Source: Luzula sylvatica
Taxonomy: Eukaryota > Streptophyta > Magnoliopsida > Poales > Juncaceae
DNA length: 64,000 bases
NCBI GenBank assembly: GCA_946800325.1
Contig: OX326956.1
Location: forward strand, 70,551,087-70,615,086
Direction of reading: 5' to 3'
This document shows positions 23,801 to 34,479 of the stretch, piece after piece. Under the pieces are notes generated by a model. That model saw only the letters and a list, made by a program, of their open reading frames with translations, was not told the origin of the DNA and ran no database searches. Each line of letters begins with the position of its first letter. Positions within the stretch are counted from its first letter, which is position 1. Both the position numbers and the translations under genes were made by a program.

Positions 23801-24241
23801 ATATTTTATAATTGTTTTTTATTTGGTACTGTTTTATTCATATAATATATTTTTTTATAGTAATTAGTGTATTGTTTATGCCATTGGTTTATCTTTTATA
23901 CGTATTTTCTTTATTTGTTACTATTTCACACATATAATATTACTTTATATATATATACTAATTATTATGTGCTAAAAAATATATCTTTATTTCGAAGTCG
24001 TGCGTGCATATATGTCCGGAAGAAATATTGCGGAAGGCAATAGCATGCCCCCAAAGGAAATAATAAAATTATTACTGTGATAGTGATTGTATGCAACGAA
24101 TTGTGATTTATATAATCTGAGACTTTTGTGTTAGCCAATGAGATAGGGTAAAGTTATTATTTTTATTGTAGATATAAAAATAATTTAACTTCATAAGTAA
24201 AAAGGAAATCTCAAAGTATACGATTCTCTAAGGGAAAATAT
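20888..24241. other. AT-rich stretch with possible gene debris
   Basis: 22020-22230 is GC-richer and open on the minus strand (64 codons), but I do not recognise it. 22753-22815 and 23094-23160 look like short exons bordered by TTTTTAG and GCAG acceptors. The second reads FILSPPQNQASSKKGRVAKE and then a stop, so it may be the end of a decayed gene or transposon ORF on the plus strand. From 23200 to 23960 many TATACATTTTTAT-type words repeat loosely. Confidence 0.3.
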
Positions 24242-24533
24242 ACTTGGCCCCCAAAACTCATTCCAAAAGCCTTAATGAAATAGCAAAAAATATTATGTGA
24301 ATTGATTATCATTTCTAATTGACTCAATTAAATATTAATTGACATGTTTAATTAACACATCAATAAATTATAAATTTTTTTATATTAATGCATCTTAATT
24401 GACGTATCAGTTCAATTAAACGGTCAATTAAATTGCTAATCGGGTTAATCAATAATATTAATCAATTCATTTAATTTTCTTTGACCACCTCATCAAGGAT
24501 AATATTTTGAGTTCGACGGGCTCCATATATAAT
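24242..24533 (+). mobile_element. foldback MITE, TCAATTAA family, copy 1
   Basis: The left end GGCCCCCAAAACTCATTCC and the right end (read inward GGAGCCCGTCGAACTCAAAA) are inverted. The arms continue with inverted AATTGACTCAATTAA-type words, so most of the 290 bases can fold back. A related copy lies at 34035-34312. Internal words shared between them are TTAATTGA, ATCAATAAATTATAAATT and GCTAATC. Target duplication unclear. Confidence 0.55.
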
Positions 24534-24687
24534 CCCATTTTCTAATCATTCAATAAATTTGGGGTTCTTGCAAAAGAAATCCCTTTTTATCATCTTTTCA
24601 AATATTTATTTTATCTCCTGACATGACACTATTAAATGAGATCTGCATCTCCTATTAGACTATTATGTAAAGGATAATTATAACATA

Positions 24688-24985
24688 CGCCCTAATTTCT
24701 CCACCACATCCTCTGTATTACTAATTTTTTTTTTTTTTGCAAGTAAGGCCCGTGGGCCACTCTATATCACCAATTAATCATTAATTGATGATTAATTAGC
24801 ATGATCATTAACAAAAATACATTCGATTAACATTTAATTGATATTAATTAAGAATTATTAATATATATGTATTTTAATTATATATTAATTAACTGTTAAT
24901 GAAGTGTCATTTTGTTAATTACTATAATACTTAATTATTAATTAGGAATATAGAGGGTGTTGTGGGGAAATAGAGGGGTACAGTA
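24688..24985 (+). mobile_element. foldback MITE with CCACATCCTCT ends, interrupted
   Basis: The left arm (GCCCTAATTTCTCCACCACA onward) pairs with the right arm, which reads CCCCTCTATTTCCCCACAAC inward. Both continue TAATTAAT...TTAACAAAAAT, giving arms over 100 bases. The left arm is interrupted at 24727-24771 by a poly-T and GC-rich insert (separate entry). Half copies of the family appear at 51400-51560 and probably 32070-32180. Confidence 0.6.
24727..24771 (-). mobile_element. truncated SINE 3' end (possible)
   Basis: On the minus strand this reads GAGTGGCCCACGGGCCTTAC, then a poly-A of 14 or more. The flanks CTCTGTATTACTAA and CTCTATATCACCAA match at 11 of 14 and may be its target duplication. 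The GTGGCCYACGGGCC word is also in the full SINE at 6722-6950, so it may be a 5'-truncated relative. Confidence 0.4.
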
Positions 24986-25093
24986 TGTGGCCTCGTATGT
25001 AAAAATGGTCAGTTTTGTTGTACATACTCAACAGTCAATTCAAATAGGTCCCTTCATCTCAAATACTTAAATACATACATTATGGTCCGTCAT

Positions 25094-25134
<41 letters not shown>

Positions 25135-25357
25135 TTCATAATAGACATTTTTATTGATATCGATTGTATTTTATCAATTCGTCAATCTACAACTGTCAAG
25201 ATCCAGCTTTCGCCAAAAAGGCGGTTGACTTCCTTCTCCTCCGCCTTTGTTCTTGGTCAACCGGATTGTCACTTCCTCACACACTGGATTCTTTTGACAA
25301 GTAGTTGAAAAAATTGCGGGAGTAAGGTAAAGAAAGACACCAATTGCTCATTTCAAA

Positions 25358-25406
<49 letters not shown>

Positions 25407-26663
25407 TTTGTGATTCTATGATAAACTTGTTTGTATTTCATAAATATTAGAGTAGTATAATGGTACAGTTGATATTTGAGAGATGAAAGATATTAAGTTC
25501 AATATCCTCAAATCACATATTTTTTTTTTTTTTTATTTCGGCCCCTATAAAATTGGGCCCATATATATTAATCCCGGATCCGGCCTCCTGTAGACACACA
25601 CACACACAAGGCAAATGAAATGTAACGTCTCGATCAAACAGGGAGATTCAACATGAATATTATTACAAGAACATGCATGTACAATGAAATATGTCCTACT
25701 ACTGTGAATTGCCACCTCATCACATGTGCATCCTGTACCAGAGAACCTGAATATCATGCTATTATTAACTTTTACATTACTGCGAAGAGAAATATATTTG
25801 TAAATCCCTTTTTATTTCGAAAATAATGTACATATTTGAAAGCCTTTTTATAAAATAAATAAATAATGTACATACTTTTAAACCCTGCTCAAATTTGGGT
25901 GGGCCAAAATGTTCAAATACTTGTTTCAAGCCCGTCCAAATAATTTGGGCGTGATGAATTTTTTGGTTTCTATTACCATTAGCAAAATTCAAGTTATTAA
26001 TTCTCCAACCAGTTCTTTTTGAGATAAATTCTCTTTGTAAGAAGATACTGTTGCAAGCAACAAACATATTGTTCTCCAACCAGTTCTTTTTATAGAGATA
26101 AATTCTCATTGTGTAACATATTGTTCTTCATCAAACATATTGTTCCTTGCGAAATCTAAAAAATAAATATTTCTCAATTATGACTTCAAGTTTGTTGGAA
26201 GCTTCACGTCTAATGTGATTCCAAATATTTACAAAAGAAATCTTGAGTTCCAGATCTCATATGCAGTTTTTTGAACTTACTTTGGAAGAGTGATATATTT
26301 TTTTTTATTATAAATTGTTTCAAGAGGCATGGGAAAATTTGTTTGATTCATCATGGAACAAATCATATACAATGAGATTCGGCTTTTCCGTTTGGATACC
26401 CCACTCTACTATGGAGTTATGGATGGAATCAATTGTGAAATTATTCCACAATCTTTGAGGTTTTCGTCAAATTTCTCACTCAAAATGTTTCGAAGTATTT
26501 TTATTTTCTTGGCAAGATATATTTGTCATTTAAAGGAGGAAGAACAATTCAAATATTTTTTTTTCATTAAGTAGACATAATCATATCTATTTAAAGGAGG
26601 AAGAACAGTTGTTTGTCAGATTTCGAGAAAAGTACAATCAAGAATATCTTTTTATTTTTTATT
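24986..26663. other. gene-less stretch with microsatellites
   Basis: There is an (AAT)n run at about 25099-25134, a (GA)n run at 25360-25404 and a poly-T at 25520-25534. The motif TAGTATAATGGTA (25452-25464) with AAGTTCAATATCC (25495-25507) resembles tRNA A and B boxes and may mark a decayed SINE. The words TTCTCCAACCAGTTCTTTTT at 26001 and 26073 form a short tandem duplication. No gene seen. Confidence 0.4.
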
Positions 26664-26990
26664 TCCGTCCGTTCTAAGAATCTAATTCGAATGAATTGAA
26701 CGAGAAACCGTATAAGGTAAAAACCTCATGTATTGTTATGTAGAGTGACAATTAAGGTGACTTATTTGTCAACTTTTTCACTAGCGACCACAATAAATCA
26801 AACTATGTCTTACGTAAAGTTGTCAGAGTATGATTAAACTCTGTCTTACCAGAGTATGCCGTCCTCTTTTGCCTCGTCCCTCATCCGGTCAGGACTTCCT
26901 GGACAGAAGGTGGAAACTTTCAAGCTAGAGTACGGTAGGGACATGAGAATTCCCGGGGGAACGATGAAATGAGTTCGAAAAGAATGTCAA
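26664..26990 (+). pseudogene. nuclear plastid DNA insertion: rps12 intron end/exon 2 and rrn16 piece
   Basis: 26672-26862 matches, from memory, the end of the plastid rps12 intron and the start of its second exon: GAATGAATTGAACGAGAAAC, a domain V-like stem (ACCGTATAAGGTAAAAACCT), then GGTGACTTATTTGTCAACTT and TCTTACGTAAAGTTGTCAGA. At 26907-26990 a second piece matches plastid 16S rRNA (GGTGGAAACTTTCAAGCTAG, GAGTACGGTAGGGACATGAG). Both come from the plastid inverted repeat but are here fused side by side. Most differences from the plastid sequence as I recall it are C-to-T or G-to-A, as expected of methylated inserted DNA. Neither piece can be functional. Confidence 0.8.
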
Positions 26991-27477
26991 ATGTTAAAAA
27001 AAAATCATAGTTCAAAGTGAACTATTATTCAACCTTTGCGCATAGAAACAACAGAGAAGAGTGTACCGATGTGACATATTGGATAGAGGGCCTGGTGAAA
27101 AGGGTGGGCTCTCCGTCGTAGCTAAATGCCGCACTCAGGATGGTCGCTGAAAATTACAAGACCTAAATCAAACATGCTAGCTTCTTCTTCGGTCCATGTG
27201 ACGGATTACGACGAAGACACAAGATGACATGTTTCAGAGCTTATTGAGAGAAAACTCAGAAGTATTCTAAAAAAACAATGAAAGCGCCAGGATACATATT
27301 ACACAAGCTTCTATTTATTAGAGTTATTCCAAAATATTGGCCTTTCCGATACTTTTCCCTGCTTTACTAGATGCTATCAATAACAATGCCTGAAATTGAC
27401 TTACATATATGAGGCCATATACTATACCTCCCAATTTTCACACAACATCCACTATATTATTAATTAATAGTTAATTA
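26991..27477. other. possible continuation of the organellar insertion
   Basis: 27060-27240 is GC-richer (GGGCCTGGTGAAAAGGGTGG, ATGCCGCACTCAGGATGGTC) and may be more organellar DNA, but I cannot assign it. Nothing else is seen. Confidence 0.3.
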
Positions 27478-27622
27478 GCATTTAATGATTATCATAAACT
27501 GATATGGAAATAATTAATGATGAGTATATATAGCATTAAAAAACACAAATCTCAAAACAAATCTAACGGTTAAAATATCTAAGTATCAAACCAATGATAG
27601 TTAATTGAGTATTTTAGCCATC

Positions 27623-27625
<3 letters not shown>
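27478..27625 (+). mobile_element. GAGGATGGC-family MITE, right half only
   Basis: It matches the right two thirds of the copy at 49337-49566 from GCATTTAATG to the end TAGCCATCCTC and is followed by TA and CA repeats. The left arm is missing and other AT-rich sequence adjoins directly. Confidence 0.75.
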
Positions 27626-27675
<50 letters not shown>

Positions 27676-28139
27676 TACATATTGTTCAAGCACATAGTAA
27701 TTACTATATATATAAAGGTATATTATATAAGTAAAACAATACCAACTAATTAAAATAGACATAAAAAATAAACCACATGATATAAATAATACAATAATTA
27801 CTATAGAACAAAATTTATTATATGAATAAAAAATACAGAAAATATACAGTTTTGTCTGAGCACATAGTAATTAGTTAAAATATAAATGTATGTTAAATTT
27901 GTTTCATTATAATAAAAAGTACAAAAAATATAGCAAATAGTAAATCGTAATGTATAAAGGTATAGAAGGTACAATAAAAAGTATAAAAGAAACAATATGT
28001 CTAAGCACGTAGTATTTCATAAAAACTTGAAACTAAAATGTTCATATAATTCTTCCTTCCTTTTATTATGTTCTTGAGTTGATCTAATACATATAAGAAA
28101 AATGATTTTACACTCGAATGGAGTGCATTTCGGAATTAT
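27626..28139. other. TA/CA microsatellite and AT-rich stretch
   Basis: A TA run (27626-27660) passes into a CA run (27661-27675). The words GAGCACATAGTAATT (27857) and AAGCACATAGTAATT (27688) recur. No gene is seen. Confidence 0.45.
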
Positions 28140-28815
28140 AATTTTTTTTTGTGATGTTTAAAATTGTATACAAATTATTTATGTATTATTTACCTGTATG
28201 TACTTCTTTTTCATATTTTCAAATTTGTCTGTTTAATAAGAAAAATAAAAAGATAAAAAAAATATTTGTATTATTAGGTTAAATTTCTATGAAAATTCAC
28301 CATTTTTAGGTCATGTTTTGTAAAATAAATTTGATATTTTTTAAAATTACCTAAAAATAACGTGTTTAATAATTATTGTGTCTAGTTCGTCCATGATCAC
28401 ATCTCACTCAATTTTGTTCATTTTTCTATTTATTATGATTTTTAGAAACGAAAATCAGATGAACTTCTAAAAATTGATAGATGAAATTCTAAAACTGATA
28501 ACAAATAAAAAAAAGTGAATGAAATTGAGTGAGATATCATCCCGAACAAACTAGACACAATGAGTATTAAACATGATATTTTTTGATGATTTTAAAAGAT
28601 ATAGAAAGCAATGAAATCTATTTTACAAAACATGACAAAAAATTAGAGAATTTTGATAGCAATTTAACCTAATTATCCAAATATTTTTTTTATTTTCTTA
28701 TTAAACAGACAAATGACCAAACATAAAAGAGATGAACAAAAAGGTAAATAATGAAGAAATATTTTTTATGTAATTTTAAACATCACAAGAAATCTCGTAA
28801 TGATAATTTTTCACA
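28140..28815. mobile_element. long inverted repeat / foldback element, arms about 330 bp
   Basis: The left arm 28140-28440 and the right arm 28470-28815 are inverted copies. Shared blocks in order from the outside are TGTGATGTTTAAAATT, TTTGTCTGTTTAATAAGAAA, ATTAGGTTAAATT, GTCATGTTTTGTAAAATA and ATTGTGTCTAG, then ATCTCACTCAATTT near the centre. The arms are diverged but collinear. A transcript would form a long hairpin. No coding sequence and no clear target duplication were found. Confidence 0.75.
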
Positions 28816-28974
28816 TAAATCCATAATTAATAGAAAAATATAAATAATCTGGAAATTCAAGATCAAATTATCCAATTTCACACAATCATTCAGCACACAA
28901 TAGCAAATCTAACAAAATAAACGGAATTCAATTTGGACATTCCAGTAAAAAATAATGATAGATTTAGATCTAGG

Positions 28975-29345
28975 TCCTTAAAATCTTACAGAAAAATCTC
29001 TGAATAGGCACTTTCGCCAACAAGGCTGCCGAAAATGGGAATTTTTTTTTTTGATATTTTAAAATGAAAATAATTATAAAAAAATATATATATATATATT
29101 ATTTCCCTGTTTCGCCAGAGAGTTTGGCAAAAATGGCTTAATTAATTTTTTTTCAAGTTAACATGCAAAAATAATGGTTAAACACTTCCCCCAGACCCTC
29201 TGGCGAAAAACAAGTCTCTTTTGCCAGGGACCTAGCGAAAAACAAGTCTCATTCGTCAGGGGCTTGGCGAAATAGCTAGTTTTGCAAATTTGACAAAAAC
29301 ATAACTCTTCTTACAAATTTGGTTTTTGTAAAGGCTATCTGTCAA
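28975..29345 (+). repeat. dispersed repeat with GCCA/TGGCGAAA words, copy B
   Basis: It is collinear with 2265-2556. This copy has an extra poly-T/TA stretch (29041-29100) and a tandem duplication: GAAAAACAAGTCTC occurs twice, 38 bases apart (29205 and 29238). The words GCCAGAGAG, CTCTGGCGAAAA and GGCTTGGCGAAA could pair with each other. Confidence 0.55.
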
Positions 29346-31004
29346 AAAAATTCGTTAAGTTATGACGTGACAACATGTGACATGACATATCTGATGATGT
29401 GACAACCTATGACATGCCATATTTGATGACTTGTCAACATAGTTTTTTTTTTTATTAAATCTTGTTTTGTATCAATTAAATAATGTATTTATTCAATGAA
29501 TTAAATGGCAACACAATATCACAAATAACGAAAATTATGCCTAAATGCAAACTCGTAATTTATTAAACAACGACGCTATAATGCCTCACATCACATCTTA
29601 GACATTTTTTTAAAATAAAGTAATTTATGTTTTCATGTCATCAAATAAGACATGTCATGGGTTGCCACATCATCGAACATGTCATGTTATCGGTTTTCAC
29701 GTCATCAAACATCTCATGTCATAGATTATCACGTCATAATTTAATGGTCCACGTATCAGTTAGTGGATGGAAGACGTAACTGAACCAAATCAAAACAATA
29801 AGAGGCTTGATTCATCGAATAAAAAAGGTAAGAAACATGATTGACCAAATGATAACGTTAGGGACTTTGACATTATTGAACTTTAAATTAAAGATAACAT
29901 ATACTATAGGTGTTTTTTTTTAAAATTTACTCACACCCTTATTTTGCACCTACCTTTGTGCAATATTTTTTGTGCCAAATCATCACATTAATTTCAACAA
30001 TTATATTATGATATGTGACAAAATTTAGACAGTTGATTAATCATTGTTTTTTTATAATTATACATTTTTGTAACAATTTATGTGTTCATTATTTTACACA
30101 ATGTTTATGACTATTATTATTGGCTAGGTTCATGCTAGACCAAGTCTTTTCATTTGTTTATGATTTCACATAAGAATACATGATGAAATGTGAATTCAAT
30201 GAAAAATGAAAAATTTGTATAGTGAAATACTAATAACTTAATATGTAATATTATAAAACATACAACATATATTAGTACTATTTTTAGAAAATTAATGTTA
30301 AAATCCATCAAATATATTCGTTTTAATTTTCTTTTTATTTTGACATCCATATTAACATAGTTCATAAATACCATTTTACATAATTTGAATTTGTAAAAAT
30401 ATTATGTAAAAAATACAATGCAAAAGAATGCATATTTACATAAGTATAATTTGAAGTATTTTATTTAATTACATAATAGATTTTTAAGGATTATTATTTA
30501 TTTTTAAAAACATATAACTATAAAGATTCATATAATATTAAGTTTATAATATCTGTGTTTTAGTTAAACAAATTTAATATTAAAAAATTAAAAATTTAAT
30601 AGAAATTAAAAAAATAGTTTATCAATCTAAATAATTTCTTAAAGTTAAAAACACTTATCATATAGTATTGCTATTTTTAAAAATATAAATTAAAAAAAAT
30701 CATATGATATAAAATAATTTATGTTTATGCTAAATTAAAATTTTACATTATTTATTAAATTATTGTCACTATTAAGTTTGATATTATTTATAATTTTCAT
30801 TGCAAATCAATAAAAAAATACTACTATTATATAATTAATAATGTGTTACACATGTTATATAATTCATTATTTTTATATTTGATATTGTATGGAATATTGT
30901 AAATAAAATTGATATAATATTTCTTTTGTATTTTTTTCATAAAATTGTGTTATACATTGTATTTTTTACAATTTGATAAAAAAAATAAGTCACGTGTACA
31001 TAAT
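29346..31004. other. gene-less AT-rich stretch
   Basis: 29355-29740 contains repeated GTCATGACATGT/ACATGTCATG words facing each other, suggesting another decayed foldback element. The remainder is strongly AT-rich without recognised features. Confidence 0.4.
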
Positions 31005-31612
31005 CAGGGCCGGCCTCTAGTTTTTTACAACCCGAGGCCCACGTAGCGGACGGTCCCAATCAATTATTACTCAAAAATAATTTTTATTCGTATTACTTCT
31101 CTCTCATAAACATATTTCAATCAGTGAAAAATTAATTAAATATAAATTAATATAATATAAATTCTAATTTCGTTCTCAATAAGTGGGGATAGGTTTTTAT
31201 GGAAAGCTAGAGTCCACTAAATTTAAAATATTCTATGAATCCACATCCCCAATCTTCCCCTAATTTTCGGAAATTATTCGTATCCAAATTCGAAATATTC
31301 ACAAGTAATTTTTTTTCTGTACCCGAACCCGCGGGTAAAATCCGTAACCCGCGCATATACTGGTTACTCGCAAAAATATATCATTTTGTAAAATTATCGA
31401 CATCTGAAGATGATTCAAATTTAAAAAAAATCGGAAATTTGGAAATTGGGCACTCAAATGAATAAATTGCTAAATATATATATATATATTGATATTTTTT
31501 GAATTTGGGTAAAATGAGTATGGGTAACGGGTATCCGCAGTACGGATATCACTATTTCGTACCCGTACATGGAAGCGGTGCGGATAAAGAATTTTGATTA
31601 TTACCGGCTCTG
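31005..31612 (+). mobile_element. possible hAT element with CAGGGCCGGCC end
   Basis: The left end CAGGGCCGGCC and the right end, read inward CAGAGCCGGTAAT, are inverted. Flanks TACATAAT (30997-31004) and CATATAAT (31613-31620) agree at 6 of 8. Inside are words such as TACCCGAACCCGCGGGTAAA and GGGTAACGGGTATCCG. Similar words continue to about 31690, outside the proposed right end, so the border or the nesting is uncertain. Confidence 0.35.
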
Positions 31613-31748
31613 CATATAATTTTCGGATATTACCCGTATAGTTCGGGTCGGATAGTGACGGGTATGAATTTTATCCGTTTCGTTTTAAGTTGGCCGTATA
31701 TTTGTGTGTATATATATCCGTACAGAATAAATGGGAGAGGATAAAATA

Positions 31749-31928
31749 CAATAATCATAGGCACCTAGATTATTTATCTAGATTTGCACCTAGAAATACA
31801 CGTGGCATTCAAATTTAGAATTTCTAAAATTTATTTCCATTTAAAAGTTTGATGTGGCTGCACCGTGATTTGTCACGTATGTTTCTAGATGAAATCTAGG
31901 TGCGAAATCTAGGTGCCTATCATTATTG
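31749..31928 (+). mobile_element. Mutator-like MITE with 10-bp duplication
   Basis: A perfect direct repeat GGATAAAATA flanks it at 31739-31748 and 31929-31938. The ends are inverted: CAATAATCATAGGCACCTAG on the left and CAATAATGATAGGCACCTAG on the right read inward, with one mismatch. Both arms continue with CTAGAT and CACGT words. A duplication of 9-10 bases is typical of the Mutator superfamily. It lies 0.56 kb upstream of ATL1 and could bring regulatory sequence. Confidence 0.8.
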
Positions 31929-32195
31929 GGATAAAATATGATCGGTTCCCCATCTCCATTTTAGGTATATATTAACTCATAAAATATGAATTTACATGAT
32001 CCCCAAATTGAGAGAACCGAGACTCTAAAATTCCACATCTCCCTTCTCCATTTCATGCTTGCTTCTAGTATATATTAATTAACACATGCTAATTACATTA
32101 TCAGTTTCATTATGTTGTATATGCTAATTAGTATAAAGGTAGGATGTGGTGGTGAAATTAGGGCAAGGTAAAATTTCCCATTCAAATTATTATCA

Positions 32196-32217
32196 TATAA
32201 ATATTTGCGCGTTGACC
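32196..32217 (+). promoter_or_regulatory. TATA box and W-box of ATL gene 1 (probable)
   Basis: TATAAATA lies at 32196-32203, 285 bases before the ATG, and a W-box core TTGACC at 32212-32217 lies just after it. Many ATL genes respond to elicitors through WRKY factors that bind such cores; that this one does is inference. Confidence 0.4.
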
Positions 32218-32487
32218 TCGACCTTTTCCTCAATTTGGAAGCTTCATCGACATTTCCGGGCATTTCCTTCGTGACTAGGTTTTCCTTTCCACCCCCTTCT
32301 TATCACCCTTGGATCTTCATCCAACGGGTCATCCATCGCCATCTCTCCTTCTTCTGTCCCCCTCATGCATTCGCCACTTGTTCCCTACACAAACCAACCC
32401 AAATCTCCTCCCTCACGCCACCCTAATCCTCGTCTCAAATCTTGGAAGAAGATTAAAATAGAGAAACTTACATAACTACCTTTTCAA

Positions 32488-33138
32488 ATGTCTTCTAACA
32501 GCACGAATGACGCTTATCCGCCGAGCTATTCCAGCTTCAGTGGTAAAGTTTTGCTCAAGGCCGTGATCGTTATTATGATAATAACTTTTCTATACGTCCT
32601 TCTTCATTTATGTAGCCGCTACTTTTTCGGCAGACACATCATGACCGCCGATCACATACGGAACATGAACTCTGTCCAAACCCAAAGATCGAATCGTCCT
32701 CCTCAAAGATCCGGGCTTCATCCATCTGTTATATCATCATTGCCTGTATTTCCATATCATTATACCGTTACCGAACAGGATGTTGAAGATGGAGTTGTCG
32801 AGTGTACCGTTTGTTTAGGTCAACTAGAGGAGGGAGAGAAAGTTAAAATGCTGCCTAGATGTAAACATGTGTTCCATATTGATTGTATTGATATGTGGTT
32901 GTATTCACACTCGAGTTGTCCTGTCTGCCGAGCAAATGCCGAGCCGCCTGATGAATCAGATAGATCGATTGGGTCAACCGGCATGGTAACAAAAGAACTG
33001 GATACTAGTAATATGAAGGATGTTGGATCCACATCTAGTTTCAGGAATTCATTTCGGCGAATACTTAGTATGGATGGATCTGGAGGAAGGAGGACTCAGG
33101 AAAGTGGTGAAATGGTTGAAGATTTAGAAAGACAGTAA
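32488..33138 (+). CDS. ATL-type RING-H2 finger E3 ubiquitin ligase, copy 1
   Basis: A single-exon gene of 216 residues. There is one membrane span near residues 21-43 (LLKAVIVIMIITFLYVLLHL), a basic segment, then the GLD-type motif GLHPSVISSLPVFPY (76-90). The RING-H2 finger is at 106-147 and all ligands are present: C106, C109, C125, H127, H130, C133, C144, C147. Spacing is C-x2-C-x15-C-x-H-x2-H-x2-C-x10-C-x2-C, and Trp137 is the residue ATL proteins use to contact E2. This fits the ATL family, membrane-bound E3 ligases that ubiquitinate partners in defence and growth signalling. The C-terminus is Ser-rich and ends DLERQ, as in copy 2. Most ATL genes are intronless, as here. The target is unknown. 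A Mutator-like MITE lies 0.56 kb upstream. Confidence 0.92.
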   Translation: MSSNSTNDAYPPSYSSFSGKVLLKAVIVIMIITFLYVLLHLCSRYFFGRHIMTADHIRNMNSVQTQRSNRPPQRSGLHPSVISSLPVFPYHYTVTEQDVEDGVVECTVCLGQLEEGEKVKMLPRCKHVFHIDCIDMWLYSHSSCPVCRANAEPPDESDRSIGSTGMVTKELDTSNMKDVGSTSSFRNSFRRILSMDGSGGRRTQESGEMVEDLERQ

Positions 33139-33594
33139 TGCTTTGCATATATATTCCTATTTATGAGTTAGAATTTTTTTCGTTCATTTTTTTTTAATTA
33201 GAGTGCTGAAGTTCGCGTGTTTATGAGATTAATTTTGTTTTCGTTTATATGAAAAAAGAAATTAACTAATTTATCTATAGAAATTAGCTACTATAATAAC
33301 TCTACATGGGTATTCGAATTAAGCCGATAATGGGCTTTTAGTGGCTGACAAAAGAGAGAAATTGAATGTGTACCGTTGACTATAAAACCACACAATCCGG
33401 AAAATATCCTGTTAATTGATTAATCAAGATCAGATTTTATTAATGAGAAATGATTTTCCATTTCACCAGAATGTACTTCAAATGATCGTTGCTCATTGTT
33501 CCAAGAATTGTATTATGGAATTATCCACTGTTCGTTGTTCGATGTTCGGTGCCTTCTCGCCCTACACTAGTCATATCCTCTATTATATATATAT
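33139..33594. other. 3' flank of ATL gene 1
   Basis: Probably the 3' untranslated region followed by AT-rich spacer. No other feature is recognised up to the Helitron end at 33595. Confidence 0.4.
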
Positions 33595-33626
33595 ACTAGC
33601 AATAGCCCGCGCAACAATTGCGCGGG
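33595..33626 (-). mobile_element. Helitron 3' terminus, minus orientation
   Basis: On the minus strand it reads CCCGCGCAATTGTTGCGCGG plus G, then CTATTG and CTAGT at the end. The hairpin and CTAGT end are those of the Helitron ends at 5793 and 57253. The element would extend rightwards from here. Its 5' end was not found. Confidence 0.65.
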
Positions 33627-34034
33627 ACTTCATACTTTTTTTTTTTACATTTTTTTGTATAATTTGTTTAAAGCGCAGGTACGTTTAAACTCAATTATAT
33701 AATCATGATATTTTTTTCAAATATATGTCAATAAATGTATTAATAAAGATTCATGAAATTTGTGTGCATTATAATTAATAAGGGTACATGAAATTGGTCC
33801 ATCATTATAAATCCACACAAAATAAACAAAATATAACATGTTGTAATTCAAACAAAATTAAAGTTTGAAAACAAATAAAAGAAAACCGTGAATAATACAC
33901 ATAAAATCGAAACATATATTTAAAATGTTATCCATTAACATACAAAATATTATTAATTTTTTTAAAAATGAACACAATTGTAAATTATACCATAAGAAAT
34001 AAACAATTGAGCCATAGTTTCATACGAATATTAT

Positions 34035-34312
34035 ATATGGAGCCCCAATAACACAAAAATAACATCCTTGATGAAGTGGCAAGAGAGGATTAAGTAGGTT
34101 GATTAGTATTATTGATTGACTCAATTAACGATTTAATTGATCGTTTTATTGAATTGATCCGTCAATTAACATTTACTAATATTAACAAATTATAAATTAT
34201 TGATGTGTTAATCAAACGCATCACTTAACATTTAATTGAGTCAATTAGAGATGCTAATCAATTTATTTTTGTCAGCTCATCAATGATATTGTGATGAGTT
34301 TGGAGGTCAATT
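34035..34312 (+). mobile_element. foldback MITE, TCAATTAA family, copy 2
   Basis: Its ends GGAGCCCCAATAACAC (left) and GACCTCCAAACTCATCAC (right, read inward) are inverted, with ATCCTTGATGA/ATCATTGATGA following. Internal inverted TCAATTAA words match those of 24242-24533. Confidence 0.5.
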
Positions 34313-34410
34313 ATATTTTTCTTCCATACATGGATATAACGTGGGTGCAATAGAAAAAAAAACTAAAAAAAAAAACATATGACACGTGTCATGCTATGAT
34401 GATACATTCC

Positions 34411-34414
<4 letters not shown>

Positions 34415-34477
<63 letters not shown>
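34415..34477. repeat. (TA)n microsatellite at MULE left border
   Basis: About 30 TA units run directly into the first G of the Mutator-like element. The right border of that element also meets a TA run (37134-37150). Confidence 0.9.
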
Positions 34478-34479
<2 letters not shown>

